Positions 15,583-23,746 of a stretch of 41,412 nucleotides of DNA are shown in pieces. The translations under genes were made by a program, and so were the position numbers. The stretch spans positions 1 to 41,412 of the forward strand of contig JAUNOM010000022.1 of NCBI GenBank assembly GCA_030531085.1, given 5' to 3'. The first letter of the stretch is position 1; every line of letters begins with the position of its first letter. The notes beneath the pieces are model-generated. The model was not told the origin of the DNA. It made no database searches and saw only the letters and a program-made list of their open reading frames with translations. The stretch comes from Prevotellaceae bacterium (lineage in GTDB: Bacteria; Bacteroidota; Bacteroidia; Bacteroidales; Bacteroidaceae).

Positions 15583-16631
15583 CTCAAGAACGAATATACC
15601 ATATTATGATAGATCGTTTTTTCCCCTCGAAAGACGAGGATATAAACGGAAATTTCAAGGGTGGATGTGTGCGAGATATCATCAATCATCTTGATTATAT
15701 CCAAGGGCTTGGCATGATTGGCATTATGCTTACACCTTTTTATAGGACACATACATATCATGGCTATCACATTGTGGATTTTGAGCAAATTGACCCTCAT
15801 TTTGGTACAAAAGAAGATGTGAAAGAACTTATTACTAAAGTACATGATAGGAACATGATTATTGTGGTTGATTTCGTAGCAAATCACTGCCACAAGAATT
15901 GTCGGTTATTTTCTGATGGAAAGCATAACGACTGGTTTCTTTTCCAGTCTGATGGAACATATAAGTGCTTTGCAGACATTGTTGATTTGCCAATGTTCAA
16001 TACAGACAATAATGAAGTGCAGGCTTATTTGACAGATCGAGTATTAGAATTGTGTGCTATGGGAGTTGACGCCATACGATTTGATCATGCCACAGGACCA
16101 AGTTATACATTTTGGGCATTCCTCAGGAAATCAGTGAAAAGACAGTACCCAAATGTTAGACTAATAGGAGAAGTGTGGGGGAGGCTTGATTTCAAGCCAC
16201 GCAACATCTTCCGCTACTTCTTTAACCGTATACGATATGATACGCAAGAAGCGAGGCAGCTTGAGTATGTGGGCATACTTGATGGAGTATTAGATTTTCG
16301 CTATCAGCAACTTCTTTGCAAAGCTGCCAATAGCGGAAAGTCCATAGCAAATAACTATGCCCTTAACAATGAAGTAAAGACGCATTTTGCTCGTTATCCC
16401 ACAGATTTCCAATTATGGTTGTTCCTTGATAATCACGATTTAAACAGGTTTCTTTTTGAATGCAATGGAGACAAAACGTTGTTTTGGGAAGGCATCGAGT
16501 TTTCTAAGCAATGGAACAAGCCCTGGCTGATGTTCTACGGAACAGAAAAAGAGTTTACAAATAATAAATCAATTTTCAACGGCACACCTTATGCAGATGA
16601 AATGGTGAGGATGTGTATAAAAAGCAAATAA
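15579..16631 (+). CDS. GH13 (alpha-amylase family) enzyme without signal peptide
   Basis: A 350-residue protein with the four GH13 signatures: region I DFVANHC, region II GVDAIRFDHA with nucleophile Asp169, region III IGEVW with acid/base Glu198, and region IV FLDNHD with His286-Asp287. The catalytic set is intact. It opens directly with the barrel (RIYHIMIDRFFPS...GCVRDIINHLDYIQGLGMIGIMLTPFY), lacks an export signal and seems to stop soon after the barrel, without the usual C-terminal beta domain. It should act in the cytoplasm on an alpha-glucan, trehalose-like or other alpha-glucoside; the substrate is not readable. The start ATGA overlap with the 47-residue gene and the 4-bp gap to the next gene place it in the switch 2 operon. 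Confidence 0.88.
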   Translation: MTQERIYHIMIDRFFPSKDEDINGNFKGGCVRDIINHLDYIQGLGMIGIMLTPFYRTHTYHGYHIVDFEQIDPHFGTKEDVKELITKVHDRNMIIVVDFVANHCHKNCRLFSDGKHNDWFLFQSDGTYKCFADIVDLPMFNTDNNEVQAYLTDRVLELCAMGVDAIRFDHATGPSYTFWAFLRKSVKRQYPNVRLIGEVWGRLDFKPRNIFRYFFNRIRYDTQEARQLEYVGILDGVLDFRYQQLLCKAANSGKSIANNYALNNEVKTHFARYPTDFQLWLFLDNHDLNRFLFECNGDKTLFWEGIEFSKQWNKPWLMFYGTEKEFTNNKSIFNGTPYADEMVRMCIKSK

Positions 16632-16635
16632 AATC

Positions 16636-17142
16636 ATGAAATATATACTATTTATAATAATGATGCTTACTTCATTATGTTCTACAGCACAAGTTTACTC
16701 ATCCGAAGCTTGTTTTTATATTGGGGCTGGTACAGATATATCAGACGACCAAGAGTCTTGTTTTGTATATAATTTTAATGGAAATAATCTTTATCACTAT
16801 GTTAACTCTTTATATAATATGAAGGATAAACTTAGAAATAATCCCAACTATTTTGAAAATGGCAAAAATATGTTCAAGGGTCCATACATATATGACAAAT
16901 CACGTACAACAAATTCATACTATGTCTACACTCTGCATCATCCAGAAAAAACAGTTAATATGTTTACACATTTTGTGCATTATCCAGAGAGCTTTGAATG
17001 TGTTGCAGTAAGCAAAGATAAATCCTCCATTATAACATGGACAGAAGAAAAAGGTGATATACACTCTAAACTTAGTTTTGTGCGAATAGACAAAAAACAA
17101 TTACAGCCCAAGGCAATAAACAGAGATTTTCTTTATGAATAA
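16636..17142 (+). CDS. Secreted protein of unknown function, switch 2 operon
   Basis: A 168-residue protein beginning 4 bp after the GH13 gene. A signal peptide (MKYILFIIMMLTSLCSTA, then QVYSS) without a convincing lipobox at the cleavage point predicts a periplasmic or secreted product. The mature part is rich in Tyr, Phe and Asn (CFVYNFNGNNLYHYVNSLYNMKDKLRNNPNYFENGKNMFKG, SYYVYTLHHPEKTVNMFTHFVHYPESFECVAVSKDKSS), suggesting a small beta-rich domain. No known family is recognised. It overlaps the next gene by 8 bases and shares the AT-rich composition of the operon. Confidence 0.7.
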   Translation: MKYILFIIMMLTSLCSTAQVYSSEACFYIGAGTDISDDQESCFVYNFNGNNLYHYVNSLYNMKDKLRNNPNYFENGKNMFKGPYIYDKSRTTNSYYVYTLHHPEKTVNMFTHFVHYPESFECVAVSKDKSSIITWTEEKGDIHSKLSFVRIDKKQLQPKAINRDFLYE

Positions 17143-17857
17143 GATGATGCTCTCGTTTGCCGTTTTATTCGTTATCTCGGCATTAGGAATAAAGGCACAA
17201 CGATGTAGTTACTACGCTCTTACGAAAAAGGTGTGCAACAATACTCAGACCACCAATGTGTCTGGAGGTCAATTTATATCTTTTATTGATGATATTTGCT
17301 ACGAGTCAGACAACAAACGTATCGGGGTAGGCCATGGCACACTTAAACTGAATAAGAACTACAGCAACAGTAGTTTTAAGGTATATATGGGTGATAGCTA
17401 TTGGGGTAGCAATACTACGTTTAAGTTTAAATCCGATTTGAGCGTGTTGAATGTAATTCTTGAAAATGGTGATGTGTATGTTTACAAAAGAAAGTCTGCT
17501 CCCTCTTCAATAACAACCTGTTCACTCATCCGTAAGAGAACGAAGGAAAACTCTGGTGGTGGTTACACACCTGTTTACCAACCTACTCCTGTGTATAGTG
17601 GTTCATCCAATACTCCAACAACAAGTAGTACACCGAGGCAGAACACAACGTCAGCCAAACGTCAACCGAACAAGCATACTTGTTCCTTATGCCGTGGACA
17701 GAAACGAATAGTGAAAGATACTTATCCTTCATTGTATGGGACAAAAGATTATCAAGTGAAATGTAATGAATGCGGTGGATATTTTATGCGTTCTACAGGA
17801 CATACGCACGTAACGTGTCCGCAATGTCATGGAAAAGGTTACTTTACGACAGACTAA
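17135..17857 (+). CDS. Secreted protein with DnaJ-like zinc-finger tail, switch 2 operon
   Basis: A 240-residue protein overlapping the preceding gene by 8 bases. A signal peptide (MNKMMLSFAVLFVISALGIKA, then Q) leads to a beta-rich domain (about residues 24-130) and a Ser/Thr/Pro-rich linker (about 140-178). The last 60 residues hold four Cys pairs or singles in DnaJ-like spacing: CSLCRGQ, CNECGG and CPQCHGKG. Such CxxCxGxG motifs bind zinc in DnaJ and related proteins and are unusual behind an export signal. An N-terminal glycan- or protein-binding part joined to a zinc-stabilised tail is a fair guess; the function is unknown. It is the last gene before a terminator. Confidence 0.72.
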   Translation: MNKMMLSFAVLFVISALGIKAQRCSYYALTKKVCNNTQTTNVSGGQFISFIDDICYESDNKRIGVGHGTLKLNKNYSNSSFKVYMGDSYWGSNTTFKFKSDLSVLNVILENGDVYVYKRKSAPSSITTCSLIRKRTKENSGGGYTPVYQPTPVYSGSSNTPTTSSTPRQNTTSAKRQPNKHTCSLCRGQKRIVKDTYPSLYGTKDYQVKCNECGGYFMRSTGHTHVTCPQCHGKGYFTTD

Positions 17858-17941
17858 CTATTAGTTGAACTCTTTTCTACAACTTCAATTTAATAGGACA
17901 AGAAAAGTATCAGATATTCGCTGTGAAGATGTTAGTTATCG

Positions 17942-17984
17942 CAACCTGATGGAGATTTTTACTTTGTCAGGTTGTATTTTTTTT
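17942..17984 (+). terminator. Terminator of the switch 2 operon
   Basis: CAACCTGA (17942-17949) pairs with TCAGGTTG (17967-17974), followed by TATTTTTTTT. It ends the five-gene operon and insulates it from the rpsU promoter. A short open frame across it (17865-18050) is not credible. Confidence 0.8.
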
Positions 17985-18050
17985 CTACCACATCTACTAA
18001 ACCACATACACTACACTAAACAATTAAAAACTAATATTTTCCGTGAATAA

Positions 18051-18082
18051 TTTGGTGGTGTCAGAAAAAAGTTGTAATTTTG
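18051..18082 (+). promoter_or_regulatory. Promoter of rpsU
   Basis: TTTG (18051-18054, extended TTTGGTGG), a 20-bp spacer and TAATTTTG (18075-18082). A full match; the leader to the ATG is about 70 nt and contains a small ACGG/CCGT hairpin followed by TTTT. Confidence 0.85.
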
Positions 18083-18160
18083 CAACCGCTAATTACGGTG
18101 TTATGCCGTTTTAGCATCTAAATACTTTATTATTAATCAAAAAAACAAAAAGACAAAGCA

Positions 18161-18355
18161 ATGATTATTGTACCTGTTAAGGAAGGCGAGAACATCGAGA
18201 AAGCCCTCAAGAAATTTAAGAGAAAGTTTGAGAAGACTGGTGTCGTTAAGGAACTCCGTGCACGTCAGCAGTTCGACAAGCCTTCTGTACTCAAGAGGCT
18301 CAAGATGGAGCGCGCCATCTACGTGCAGAAGCTGCGCCAGAATGAGGAGTGTTAA
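18161..18355 (+). CDS. rpsU: 30S ribosomal protein S21
   Basis: A 64-residue basic protein, the usual Bacteroidota length. It starts MIIVPVKEGENIEKALKKFKRKFEKTG, the hallmark N-terminus of S21, and continues VVKELRARQQFDKPSVLKRLKMERAIYV. S21 sits on the platform of the small subunit near the anti-Shine-Dalgarno end of 16S rRNA and in Bacteroidota contributes to its occlusion, which fits the scarcity of Shine-Dalgarno sites in this window. It has its own promoter (18051-18082) and is followed after 50 bp by the xer gene with a separate promoter. Confidence 0.96.
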   Translation: MIIVPVKEGENIEKALKKFKRKFEKTGVVKELRARQQFDKPSVLKRLKMERAIYVQKLRQNEEC

Positions 18356-18369
18356 AACTCACTAAAAAA

Positions 18370-18401
18370 TTTGGCGGTCTGAATTTAATTTCGTAAATTC
18401 G
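18370..18401 (+). promoter_or_regulatory. Promoter of the xer recombinase gene
   Basis: TTTG (18370-18373, extended TTTGGCGG), a 20-bp spacer and TAAATTCG (18394-18401), one base off the -7 consensus. The ATG at 18406 is only 5 bases beyond it, so a transcript from here would be leaderless or nearly so. Confidence 0.65.
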
Positions 18402-18405
18402 CAAC

Positions 18406-19308
18406 ATGATTGTTGAAGACTTCCTAAGGTATATGCAGGCTGAAAAGGATGCGTCGCCGCTGACGGTTGAAACCTACCGGGATGCGCTTGCGGACTATAT
18501 GGCCTATCTGAAGAAGCTCGATGACAATCTCTCTCCAGAGAATGTTGACAGTGACATAGTGCGCGACTGGGTGGAGGACATGATGGACAGGGGGCATAAG
18601 GCCTCGTCCACGTGTAAGAAACTCAGCGCGGTGAAGTCCCTGTACAAATATGCGCTGCGTAAGGGCGTGGTGGATAAGGATCCGGCTCATAATGTCAATG
18701 GTCCGAAGAAGCAGAAGACGCTGCCGTCCTTCTTGAAGGAGGCCGAGGTGGACAGGCTGTTTGACGAGGTGCATTGGGGTAATGATAATATAAAAGATGT
18801 ACGCGCACGTACATTATTATTATTGTTATATAGCACGGGTCTTAGACGTGCAGAGGCGGTGGCGCTGCGTGACGAGGATGTGGATCTGGTGGGCATGACG
18901 CTGAAGGTGCTCGGTAAACGGCGCAAGCAGCGTATGGTGCCTATAGGAAAGGAACTGGCTGAGACGCTGGACTTATATATGGGTCTGCGTGACAGGGAGA
19001 TACCGGCATCCGATGCAAGTGGCGCGCTGTTCAGAAACGATAAGGGCGGACAGTTTACTGTAAGTCAGGTGTACACCACTGTAAGGCGTTGTCTTGCTGG
19101 TGTCACCACGTTGAAGAAACGCTCGCCGCACGTGTTGAGGCATACATTTGCCACAGCGATGCTGAATAATGGTGCTTCGCTGGGCGCTGTGCAGAAGTTG
19201 TTAGGGCACGAAAGTCTCAATACCACGCAGATTTACACCCATGTCACATTCGAGGAGTTGAAGCGAACGTATGCCAAGGCTCATCCGAGGGCCGAGGGGA
19301 ATGGTTAA
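18406..19308 (+). CDS. Tyrosine recombinase XerC/XerD-type
   Basis: A 300-residue recombinase of standard Xer length: an N-terminal core-binding domain (MIVEDFLRYMQAEKDASPLTVETYRDAL, about residues 1-95) and a catalytic domain with Arg147 (YSTGLRRAE), a lysine in GKRRKQR, His242/Arg245 in HVLRHTF, His268 in LLGHES and nucleophile Tyr277 (TTQIYTHV). All active-site residues are present. Xer enzymes resolve chromosome dimers at dif. Its fixed place between rpsU and hpf is the housekeeping location in Bacteroidales, unlike the two invertase-type recombinases earlier in the window. Whether it is the XerC or XerD partner is not decided here. Confidence 0.92.
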   Translation: MIVEDFLRYMQAEKDASPLTVETYRDALADYMAYLKKLDDNLSPENVDSDIVRDWVEDMMDRGHKASSTCKKLSAVKSLYKYALRKGVVDKDPAHNVNGPKKQKTLPSFLKEAEVDRLFDEVHWGNDNIKDVRARTLLLLLYSTGLRRAEAVALRDEDVDLVGMTLKVLGKRRKQRMVPIGKELAETLDLYMGLRDREIPASDASGALFRNDKGGQFTVSQVYTTVRRCLAGVTTLKKRSPHVLRHTFATAMLNNGASLGAVQKLLGHESLNTTQIYTHVTFEELKRTYAKAHPRAEGNG

Positions 19309-19329
19309 CACTTAATCTTACAAAACACT

Positions 19330-19629
19330 ATGGAAATTAAAATTCAGGCGCTACATTTTGACGCGACAGAGAAATTACAGGAGTTCGCTACTAAGAAAGT
19401 GGAGAAGCTCGCTAAGTCTTACGAAGATATACAGAAAGTTGAGGTGCAACTAAAGGTCGTCAAGCCACAGACCGCTATGAACAAGACAACAAGCATCAGT
19501 GTGGCAGCGCCAGGCGGCACGCAGTACGTGGAGAAAACCTGCGATACTTTTGAGGAGGGAATAGACCTCTGCGTGGATGCGCTAAAGGTGAAGCTGACGA
19601 AAATGAAGGAAAAATCAAGAAATCATTAA
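19330..19629 (+). CDS. hpf: Ribosome hibernation promoting factor, short form
   Basis: A 99-residue protein of the HPF/RaiA (YfiA) family: MEIKIQALHFDATEKLQEFATKKVEKLAKSYEDIQKVEVQLKVV followed by the second beta-alpha part (FEEGIDLCVDALKVKLTKMKEK). It has the compact beta-alpha-beta-beta-beta-alpha fold without the long C-terminal dimerisation tail, so it is the short form. It binds the 30S decoding region and stabilises inactive ribosomes in slow growth. It follows xer after 21 bp, probably in the same transcript, and lies just before the tRNA/tuf promoter. Confidence 0.93.
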   Translation: MEIKIQALHFDATEKLQEFATKKVEKLAKSYEDIQKVEVQLKVVKPQTAMNKTTSISVAAPGGTQYVEKTCDTFEEGIDLCVDALKVKLTKMKEKSRNH

Positions 19630-19645
19630 AAAACTTTTAGAAAAG

Positions 19646-19677
19646 TTTGGTGGTTTGAAAAATTATGCGTACCTTTG
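19646..19677 (+). promoter_or_regulatory. Promoter of the tRNA-tuf operon
   Basis: TTTG (19646-19649, extended TTTGGTGG), a 20-bp spacer and TACCTTTG (19670-19677): a perfect match to the consensus, about 55 bp before the first tRNA. Confidence 0.88.
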
Positions 19678-19732
19678 CACTCGAAATCAAAAATGACGTC
19701 CCAAGTGATGTTCATCGGATGCAAAATAGCAT

Positions 19733-19806
19733 GCCTCTTTAGCTCAGTTGGCCAGAGCACGTGATTTGTAATCTCGGGGTCGTTGGTTCGAATCCGACAA
19801 GAGGCT
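19733..19806 (+). tRNA. tRNA-Thr (UGU)
   Basis: A 74-nt cloverleaf: acceptor GCCTCTT/AAGAGGC, D arm AGCTC...GAGC, anticodon loop TTTGTAA with anticodon TGT, T arm GTTGGTTCGAATCCGAC, discriminator T. CCA is not encoded. The anticodon stem has one T-T mismatch. Confidence 0.95.
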
Positions 19807-19853
19807 CTCCTTAGGGAGATACTTGCGGAAGAGACAAGGGGACGCATAATGAA

Positions 19854-19936
19854 GGGTAGTTACCAGAGTGGCCAAATGGGGCAGACTGTAAATCTGCTGT
19901 CTTTCGACTTCGGTGGTTCGAATCCATCACTACCCA
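19854..19936 (+). tRNA. tRNA-Tyr (GUA)
   Basis: An 83-nt class II tRNA: acceptor GGGTAGT/ACTACCC, anticodon stem GCAGA/TCTGC with loop CTGTAAA (anticodon GTA), a long variable arm, T loop TTCGAAT, discriminator A, no encoded CCA. Confidence 0.95.
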
Positions 19937-20029
19937 CAAATTGATAAAGTTCTGCGGAAACGCTTGTTCTTGTGATATTCCTTCTCTGTTTGAGAAAAGC
20001 ATGAAGCAACGTCTTCGCAAATTTTTTCT

Positions 20030-20102
20030 GCGGAAATAGCTCAGTTGATAGAGCACTAGCCTTCCAAGCTGGGGGTCGCGGGTTTGAGTCCCGTTTTCCG
20101 CT
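20030..20102 (+). tRNA. tRNA-Gly (UCC)
   Basis: A 73-nt cloverleaf: acceptor GCGGAAA/TTTCCGC, anticodon loop CTTCCAA with anticodon TCC, T arm CGGGTTTGAGTCCCG, discriminator T, no encoded CCA. Confidence 0.95.
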
Positions 20103-20115
20103 CAATGTTTTAAAT

Positions 20116-20187
<72 letters not shown>

Positions 20188-20277
20188 CGCGTTTTGCGTT
20201 ATTACAGTTTGTACGGACATTACAAACGGTGGTAAAGAATAAAATAAAGAAATTCACAATAAAAACAAGAAAAAACA

Positions 20278-21465
20278 ATGGCAAAAGAGAATTTTGTACG
20301 TGACAAAGTCCACGTAAACATTGGTACCATCGGTCACGTAGACCACGGTAAGACCACTCTGACCGCTGCTATCACTACTGTTCTTGCAAAGAAGGGCCTT
20401 TCTGAGGTTAAATCTTTCGACCAGATTGATAATGCTCCAGAGGAGAAAGAGCGCGGTATCACTATTAACACTGCACACGTAGAGTATCAGACAGCTAACC
20501 GTCACTATGCTCACGTTGACTGCCCGGGACACGCCGACTATGTGAAGAACATGGTTACTGGTGCCGCTCAGATGGATGGTGCTATCATCGTGGTTGCCGC
20601 TACTGATGGTCCTATGCCTCAGACTCGTGAGCACGTACTTCTCGCCCGTCAGGTGAACGTTCCTCGTCTTGTTGTATTCCTGAACAAGTGCGATATGGTT
20701 GACGATGAGGAGATGCTTGAGCTCGTTGAGATGGAAATGCGTGAGCTTCTCGCTCAGTACGATTTCGATGGCGACAATACTCCTATCATCCGTGGTTCCG
20801 CCCTCGGTGCCCTCAACGGTGTTGAGAAGTGGGAGGACAAGGTAATGGAGCTCATGGATGCTTGTGACACATGGATTCAGGATCCTCCACGTGACCTCGA
20901 CAAACCATTCCTTATGCCTGTAGAGGACGTGTTCTCTATCACAGGTCGTGGTACTGTTGCTACTGGCCGTATCGAGACAGGTCGTATCCATGTCGGTGAT
21001 GAGGTTGAGCTCCTCGGTCTTGGTGAGGACAAGAAGTCAGTTGTAACTGGCGTTGAGATGTTCCGCAAGCTCCTCGATGAGGGTCAGGCTGGTGATAACG
21101 TAGGTCTCCTCCTCCGTGGTATCGACAAGAAGGAAATCAAGCGTGGTATGGTTCTCTGCCATCCAGGACAGATTAAGCCTTACAAGCGTTTCAAGGCTTC
21201 TATCTATGTTCTGAAGAAGGAAGAGGGTGGCCGTCACACACCATTCGGTAACAAGTATCGTCCTCAGTTCTATCTCCGCACAATGGACTGCACAGGTGAG
21301 ATTTCTCTCCCAGCAGGCGTTGAGATGGTAATGCCTGGTGATAACGTAGAGATCACTGTAGAGCTTATCTACGCTGTGGCTCTTAACGCAGGTCTCCGCT
21401 TCGCTATCCGTGAGGGTGGCCGTACAGTGGGCTCTGGTCAGATCACAGAGGTTTACGAGGATTAA
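20278..21465 (+). CDS. tuf: Elongation factor Tu
   Basis: A 395-residue GTPase that carries aminoacyl-tRNA to the ribosome. The G1 P-loop GHVDHGKT is at residues 19-26, the switch I threonine lies in [10 protein letters not shown]3 is DCPGHADY (about 81-88), G4 is NKCD (about 136-139), and domains 2 and 3 end in [16 protein letters not shown]. Full length and intact. Codon use is strongly biased (CGT arginine, GGT glycine), as expected for very high expression. Four tRNA genes precede it in the same transcript and tRNA-Trp follows. Confidence 0.98.
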   Translation: MAKENFVRDKVHVNIGTIGHVDHGKTTLTAAITTVLAKKGLSEVKSFDQIDNAPEEKERGITINTAHVEYQTANRHYAHVDCPGHADYVKNMVTGAAQMDGAIIVVAATDGPMPQTREHVLLARQVNVPRLVVFLNKCDMVDDEEMLELVEMEMRELLAQYDFDGDNTPIIRGSALGALNGVEKWEDKVMELMDACDTWIQDPPRDLDKPFLMPVEDVFSITGRGTVATGRIETGRIHVGDEVELLGLGEDKKSVVTGVEMFRKLLDEGQAGDNVGLLLRGIDKKEIKRGMVLCHPGQIKPYKRFKASIYVLKKEEGGRHTPFGNKYRPQFYLRTMDCTGEISLPAGVEMVMPGDNVEITVELIYAVALNAGLRFAIREGGRTVGSGQITEVYED

Positions 21466-21497
21466 TCCTTTAGACAGATCTTATAAAGGAACATATA

Positions 21498-21539
21498 AAG
21501 TGTTGGGTGTGCCAGTGGTGACACTTCTCACCCACACTT
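21498..21539 (+). other. Hairpin between tuf and tRNA-Trp
   Basis: AAGTGTTGGGTG (21498-21509) pairs with CACCCACACTT (21529-21539), with one bulged base. No T tract follows and the tRNA-Trp gene begins 4 bp later, so it is more likely an RNA-processing or partial attenuation structure than a full terminator. Confidence 0.55.
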
Positions 21540-21543
21540 TCCT

Positions 21544-21616
21544 ACGGGATTAGCTCAGTCGGTAGAGCACTGGTCTCCAAAACCAGGTGTCGGGCGTTCG
21601 AGCCGCTCATCCCGTG
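21544..21616 (+). tRNA. tRNA-Trp (CCA)
   Basis: A 73-nt cloverleaf: acceptor ACGGGAT/ATCCCGT, D arm AGCTC...GAGC, anticodon stem CTGGT/ACCAG with loop CTCCAAA (anticodon CCA), T arm with TTCGAGC, discriminator G. It lies between tuf and secE, its standard place in many bacteria. Confidence 0.96.
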
Positions 21617-21632
21617 CTAAAAGAATATTTAT

Positions 21633-21821
21633 ATGAACAAGATAGTAAACTATTGCAAGGCATGTTATGAAGAGCTTGCATATAAGACTACTTGGCCTAC
21701 TCGCGCACAGCTGACACACTCCGCTATGGTAGTGCTGTCTGCTTCGCTTGTTATAGCCGTTGTGGTTTTTTGTATGGACTCTGTCTTTAAATTTATAATG
21801 AGTTCGATTTATCCAAATTAA
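21633..21821 (+). CDS. secE: Preprotein translocase subunit SecE
   Basis: A 62-residue short-form SecE. It has the amphipathic segment CKACYEELAYKTTWPTRAQL, with the conserved W-P-T/S motif, and one transmembrane helix (SAMVVLSASLVIAVVVFCMDSVF). It clamps SecY in the inner-membrane translocon. It starts 16 bp after tRNA-Trp and ends 8 bp before nusG. Confidence 0.95.
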   Translation: MNKIVNYCKACYEELAYKTTWPTRAQLTHSAMVVLSASLVIAVVVFCMDSVFKFIMSSIYPN

Positions 21822-21829
21822 TCGGGGAC

Positions 21830-22375
21830 ATGGCAGAGAAAGGAATGAAATGGTATGCTATGCGTTCCGTTAGCGGAAAGGAAGCAAAGCTGAAAGAGTA
21901 TATAGAAGCTGAATGCAGTCATAATCCGCAACTTGCCCAGCATGTGTCTCAGGTGTTACTGCCAATGGAGAAGCATGCCGTTTTGCGTAATGGCAAACGA
22001 GTGGTAAAGGAGAAGGTGGCTCTGCCAGGCTATCTCTTCGTTGAGGCGGATCTTATAGGCGATACAGCGCACACGCTGCGCTTCATGCCAAACTGTCTCG
22101 GCTTTCTTGGAGGACTTGACAATCCTACACCCGTGCGCCGTCAGGATATTAACCGTATGGTCGGTGCGGCTGAGGAGACAGTACTTGTAGAGGAGATGGA
22201 TATTCCTTACATGGTACAGGAGAACGTTAAGGTTACAGATGGTCCGTTCTCAGGCTTTACGGGCGTAATAGAAGAAGTGAATGCCGAGAAGCGCACACTG
22301 AAGGTGGTTGTGAAGATTTTTGGACGCAATACACCTCTGGAACTGAACTTCATGCAGGTGGAGAAAGAAGGCTGA
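21830..22375 (+). CDS. nusG: Transcription termination/antitermination protein NusG
   Basis: A 181-residue protein with an N-terminal NGN domain (KWYAMRSVSGKEAKLKEYIEAE, LPGYLFVEADL) and a C-terminal KOW domain (VKVTDGPFSGFTGVIEEVNAEKRTLKVVVKIFGR). NusG links RNA polymerase to Rho or to ribosomal protein S10. The order secE-nusG-rplK is the standard one, and length and motifs are normal. Confidence 0.97.
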   Translation: MAEKGMKWYAMRSVSGKEAKLKEYIEAECSHNPQLAQHVSQVLLPMEKHAVLRNGKRVVKEKVALPGYLFVEADLIGDTAHTLRFMPNCLGFLGGLDNPTPVRRQDINRMVGAAEETVLVEEMDIPYMVQENVKVTDGPFSGFTGVIEEVNAEKRTLKVVVKIFGRNTPLELNFMQVEKEG

Positions 22376-22493
22376 TGCCTTGATTAAGAATTTCCACGAT
22401 TTATATATATCAAAGAATGAAATGTGGGTTAACAAATATAATGCTTCCATTAACCCCTTTCTATATATCAACATTTAATCATTAACAACAAAG

Positions 22494-22937
22494 ATGGCTA
22501 AAGAAGTTGCTGGACAACTCAAATTACAGATTAAGGGTGGTGCCGCTAATCCTTCTCCTCCAGTAGGACCTGCACTGGGTTCTAAGGGTATTAACATCAT
22601 GGGCTTCTGCAAGGAGTTCAATGCGCGTACTCAGGACAAGGCTGGTAAGGTGCTTCCAGTTGTTATTACTTACTACGCCGACAAGTCATTCGATTTTGTC
22701 ATCAAGACTTCTCCTGCTGCTGTTCAGCTGAAGGAAGTTGCAAAGATCAAGTCTGGCTCAGCCGCTCCAAACCGTAATAAGGTTGCAGAGATCACTTGGG
22801 ACCAGGTGAAGGCTATTGCAGAGGACAAGTTGAAGGATCTCAACTGCTTTACAATCGAGTCTGCTATGAAGCAGATCGCAGGTACAGCACGTAGTATGGG
22901 TATCACTGTCAAGGGTGATTTCCCAGAGCAGGTGTAA
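22494..22937 (+). CDS. rplK: 50S ribosomal protein L11
   Basis: A 147-residue protein: [41 protein letters not shown] is the proline-rich N-terminal domain of L11, and the C-terminal RNA-binding domain ends in [21 protein letters not shown]. It forms the base of the L7/L12 stalk at the GTPase-associated centre. The 118-bp gap after nusG holds no clear promoter. Confidence 0.98.
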   Translation: MAKEVAGQLKLQIKGGAANPSPPVGPALGSKGINIMGFCKEFNARTQDKAGKVLPVVITYYADKSFDFVIKTSPAAVQLKEVAKIKSGSAAPNRNKVAEITWDQVKAIAEDKLKDLNCFTIESAMKQIAGTARSMGITVKGDFPEQV

Positions 22938-23035
22938 CAACAAAGGCGAGATTGTCCGCTGATTAATTAACATTTCCGGGAGGCATAAAGGGTATTTATC
23001 CTGTTGCCGTTTGTACCGAAAAAACTTCAAAAACA

Positions 23036-23728
23036 ATGAGTAAACTGACAAAAAATCAAAAGGCAGTAGCCGGTAAGGTTGAGCAGGGTAAGCTCTACAG
23101 CGTTGATGAGGCTGCAGCTCTTGTGAAGGAAATCACAACCACTAAGTTTGACGCTTCTGTGGATATAGACGTTCGTCTTGGTGTGGATCCCCGCAAGGCT
23201 AACCAGATGGTTCGCGGTGTAGTAAGCCTTCCTAACGGTACTGGTAAGGTTACACGTGTGCTTGCACTCTGTACACCTGATCAGGAAGCTGCTGCCAAGG
23301 AAGCTGGCGCTGACTACGTTGGTCTTGACGAGTATATCGAGAAGATCAAGGGTGGCTGGACTGATATTGACGTTATCATCACTATGCCTTCATGCATGGG
23401 TAAGATAGGTCCTATCGGCCGTATCCTCGGTCCCCGCGGACTGATGCCAAACCCAAAGAGTGGTACAGTGACTATGGACGTTGCCAAGGCTGTCAAGGAG
23501 GTGAAGCAGGGTAAGATTGACTTCAAGGTTGATAAGACCGGTATCATTCACACTTCTATAGGTAAGGTTTCCATGGATGCGAAGGCTATTGCCGGAAACG
23601 CCAAGGAGTTTATCGCTACAGTCGTTAAGCTGAAGCCAGCTGCTGCTAAGGGTACATACATCAAGAGTATCTTTATTTCAAGCACAATGAGTAAGGGTAT
23701 CAAGATTGATCCTAAATCAGCCGATTAA
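23036..23728 (+). CDS. rplA: 50S ribosomal protein L1
   Basis: A 230-residue protein of normal length with the L1 signature around [29 protein letters not shown]. It builds the mobile L1 stalk at the tRNA exit site and in many bacteria represses its own rplK-rplA mRNA; no such binding site was worked out here. It lies 98 bp after rplK and 18 bp before rplJ. Confidence 0.98.
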   Translation: MSKLTKNQKAVAGKVEQGKLYSVDEAAALVKEITTTKFDASVDIDVRLGVDPRKANQMVRGVVSLPNGTGKVTRVLALCTPDQEAAAKEAGADYVGLDEYIEKIKGGWTDIDVIITMPSCMGKIGPIGRILGPRGLMPNPKSGTVTMDVAKAVKEVKQGKIDFKVDKTGIIHTSIGKVSMDAKAIAGNAKEFIATVVKLKPAAAKGTYIKSIFISSTMSKGIKIDPKSAD

Positions 23729-23746
23729 CTCTAAAAGTTTTGTAAA

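Noticed and set aside
17865-18050. 61-residue open frame
   Set aside because: It runs through a terminator hairpin with its T tract and close to the rpsU promoter and has no convincing protein features.
19811-20105. Minus-strand open frames across the tRNA genes
   Set aside because: They are reverse-complement shadows of tRNA-Tyr and tRNA-Gly; the sequences SDGFEPPKS and KRDSNPRPP are known artefacts of reading tRNAs backwards.
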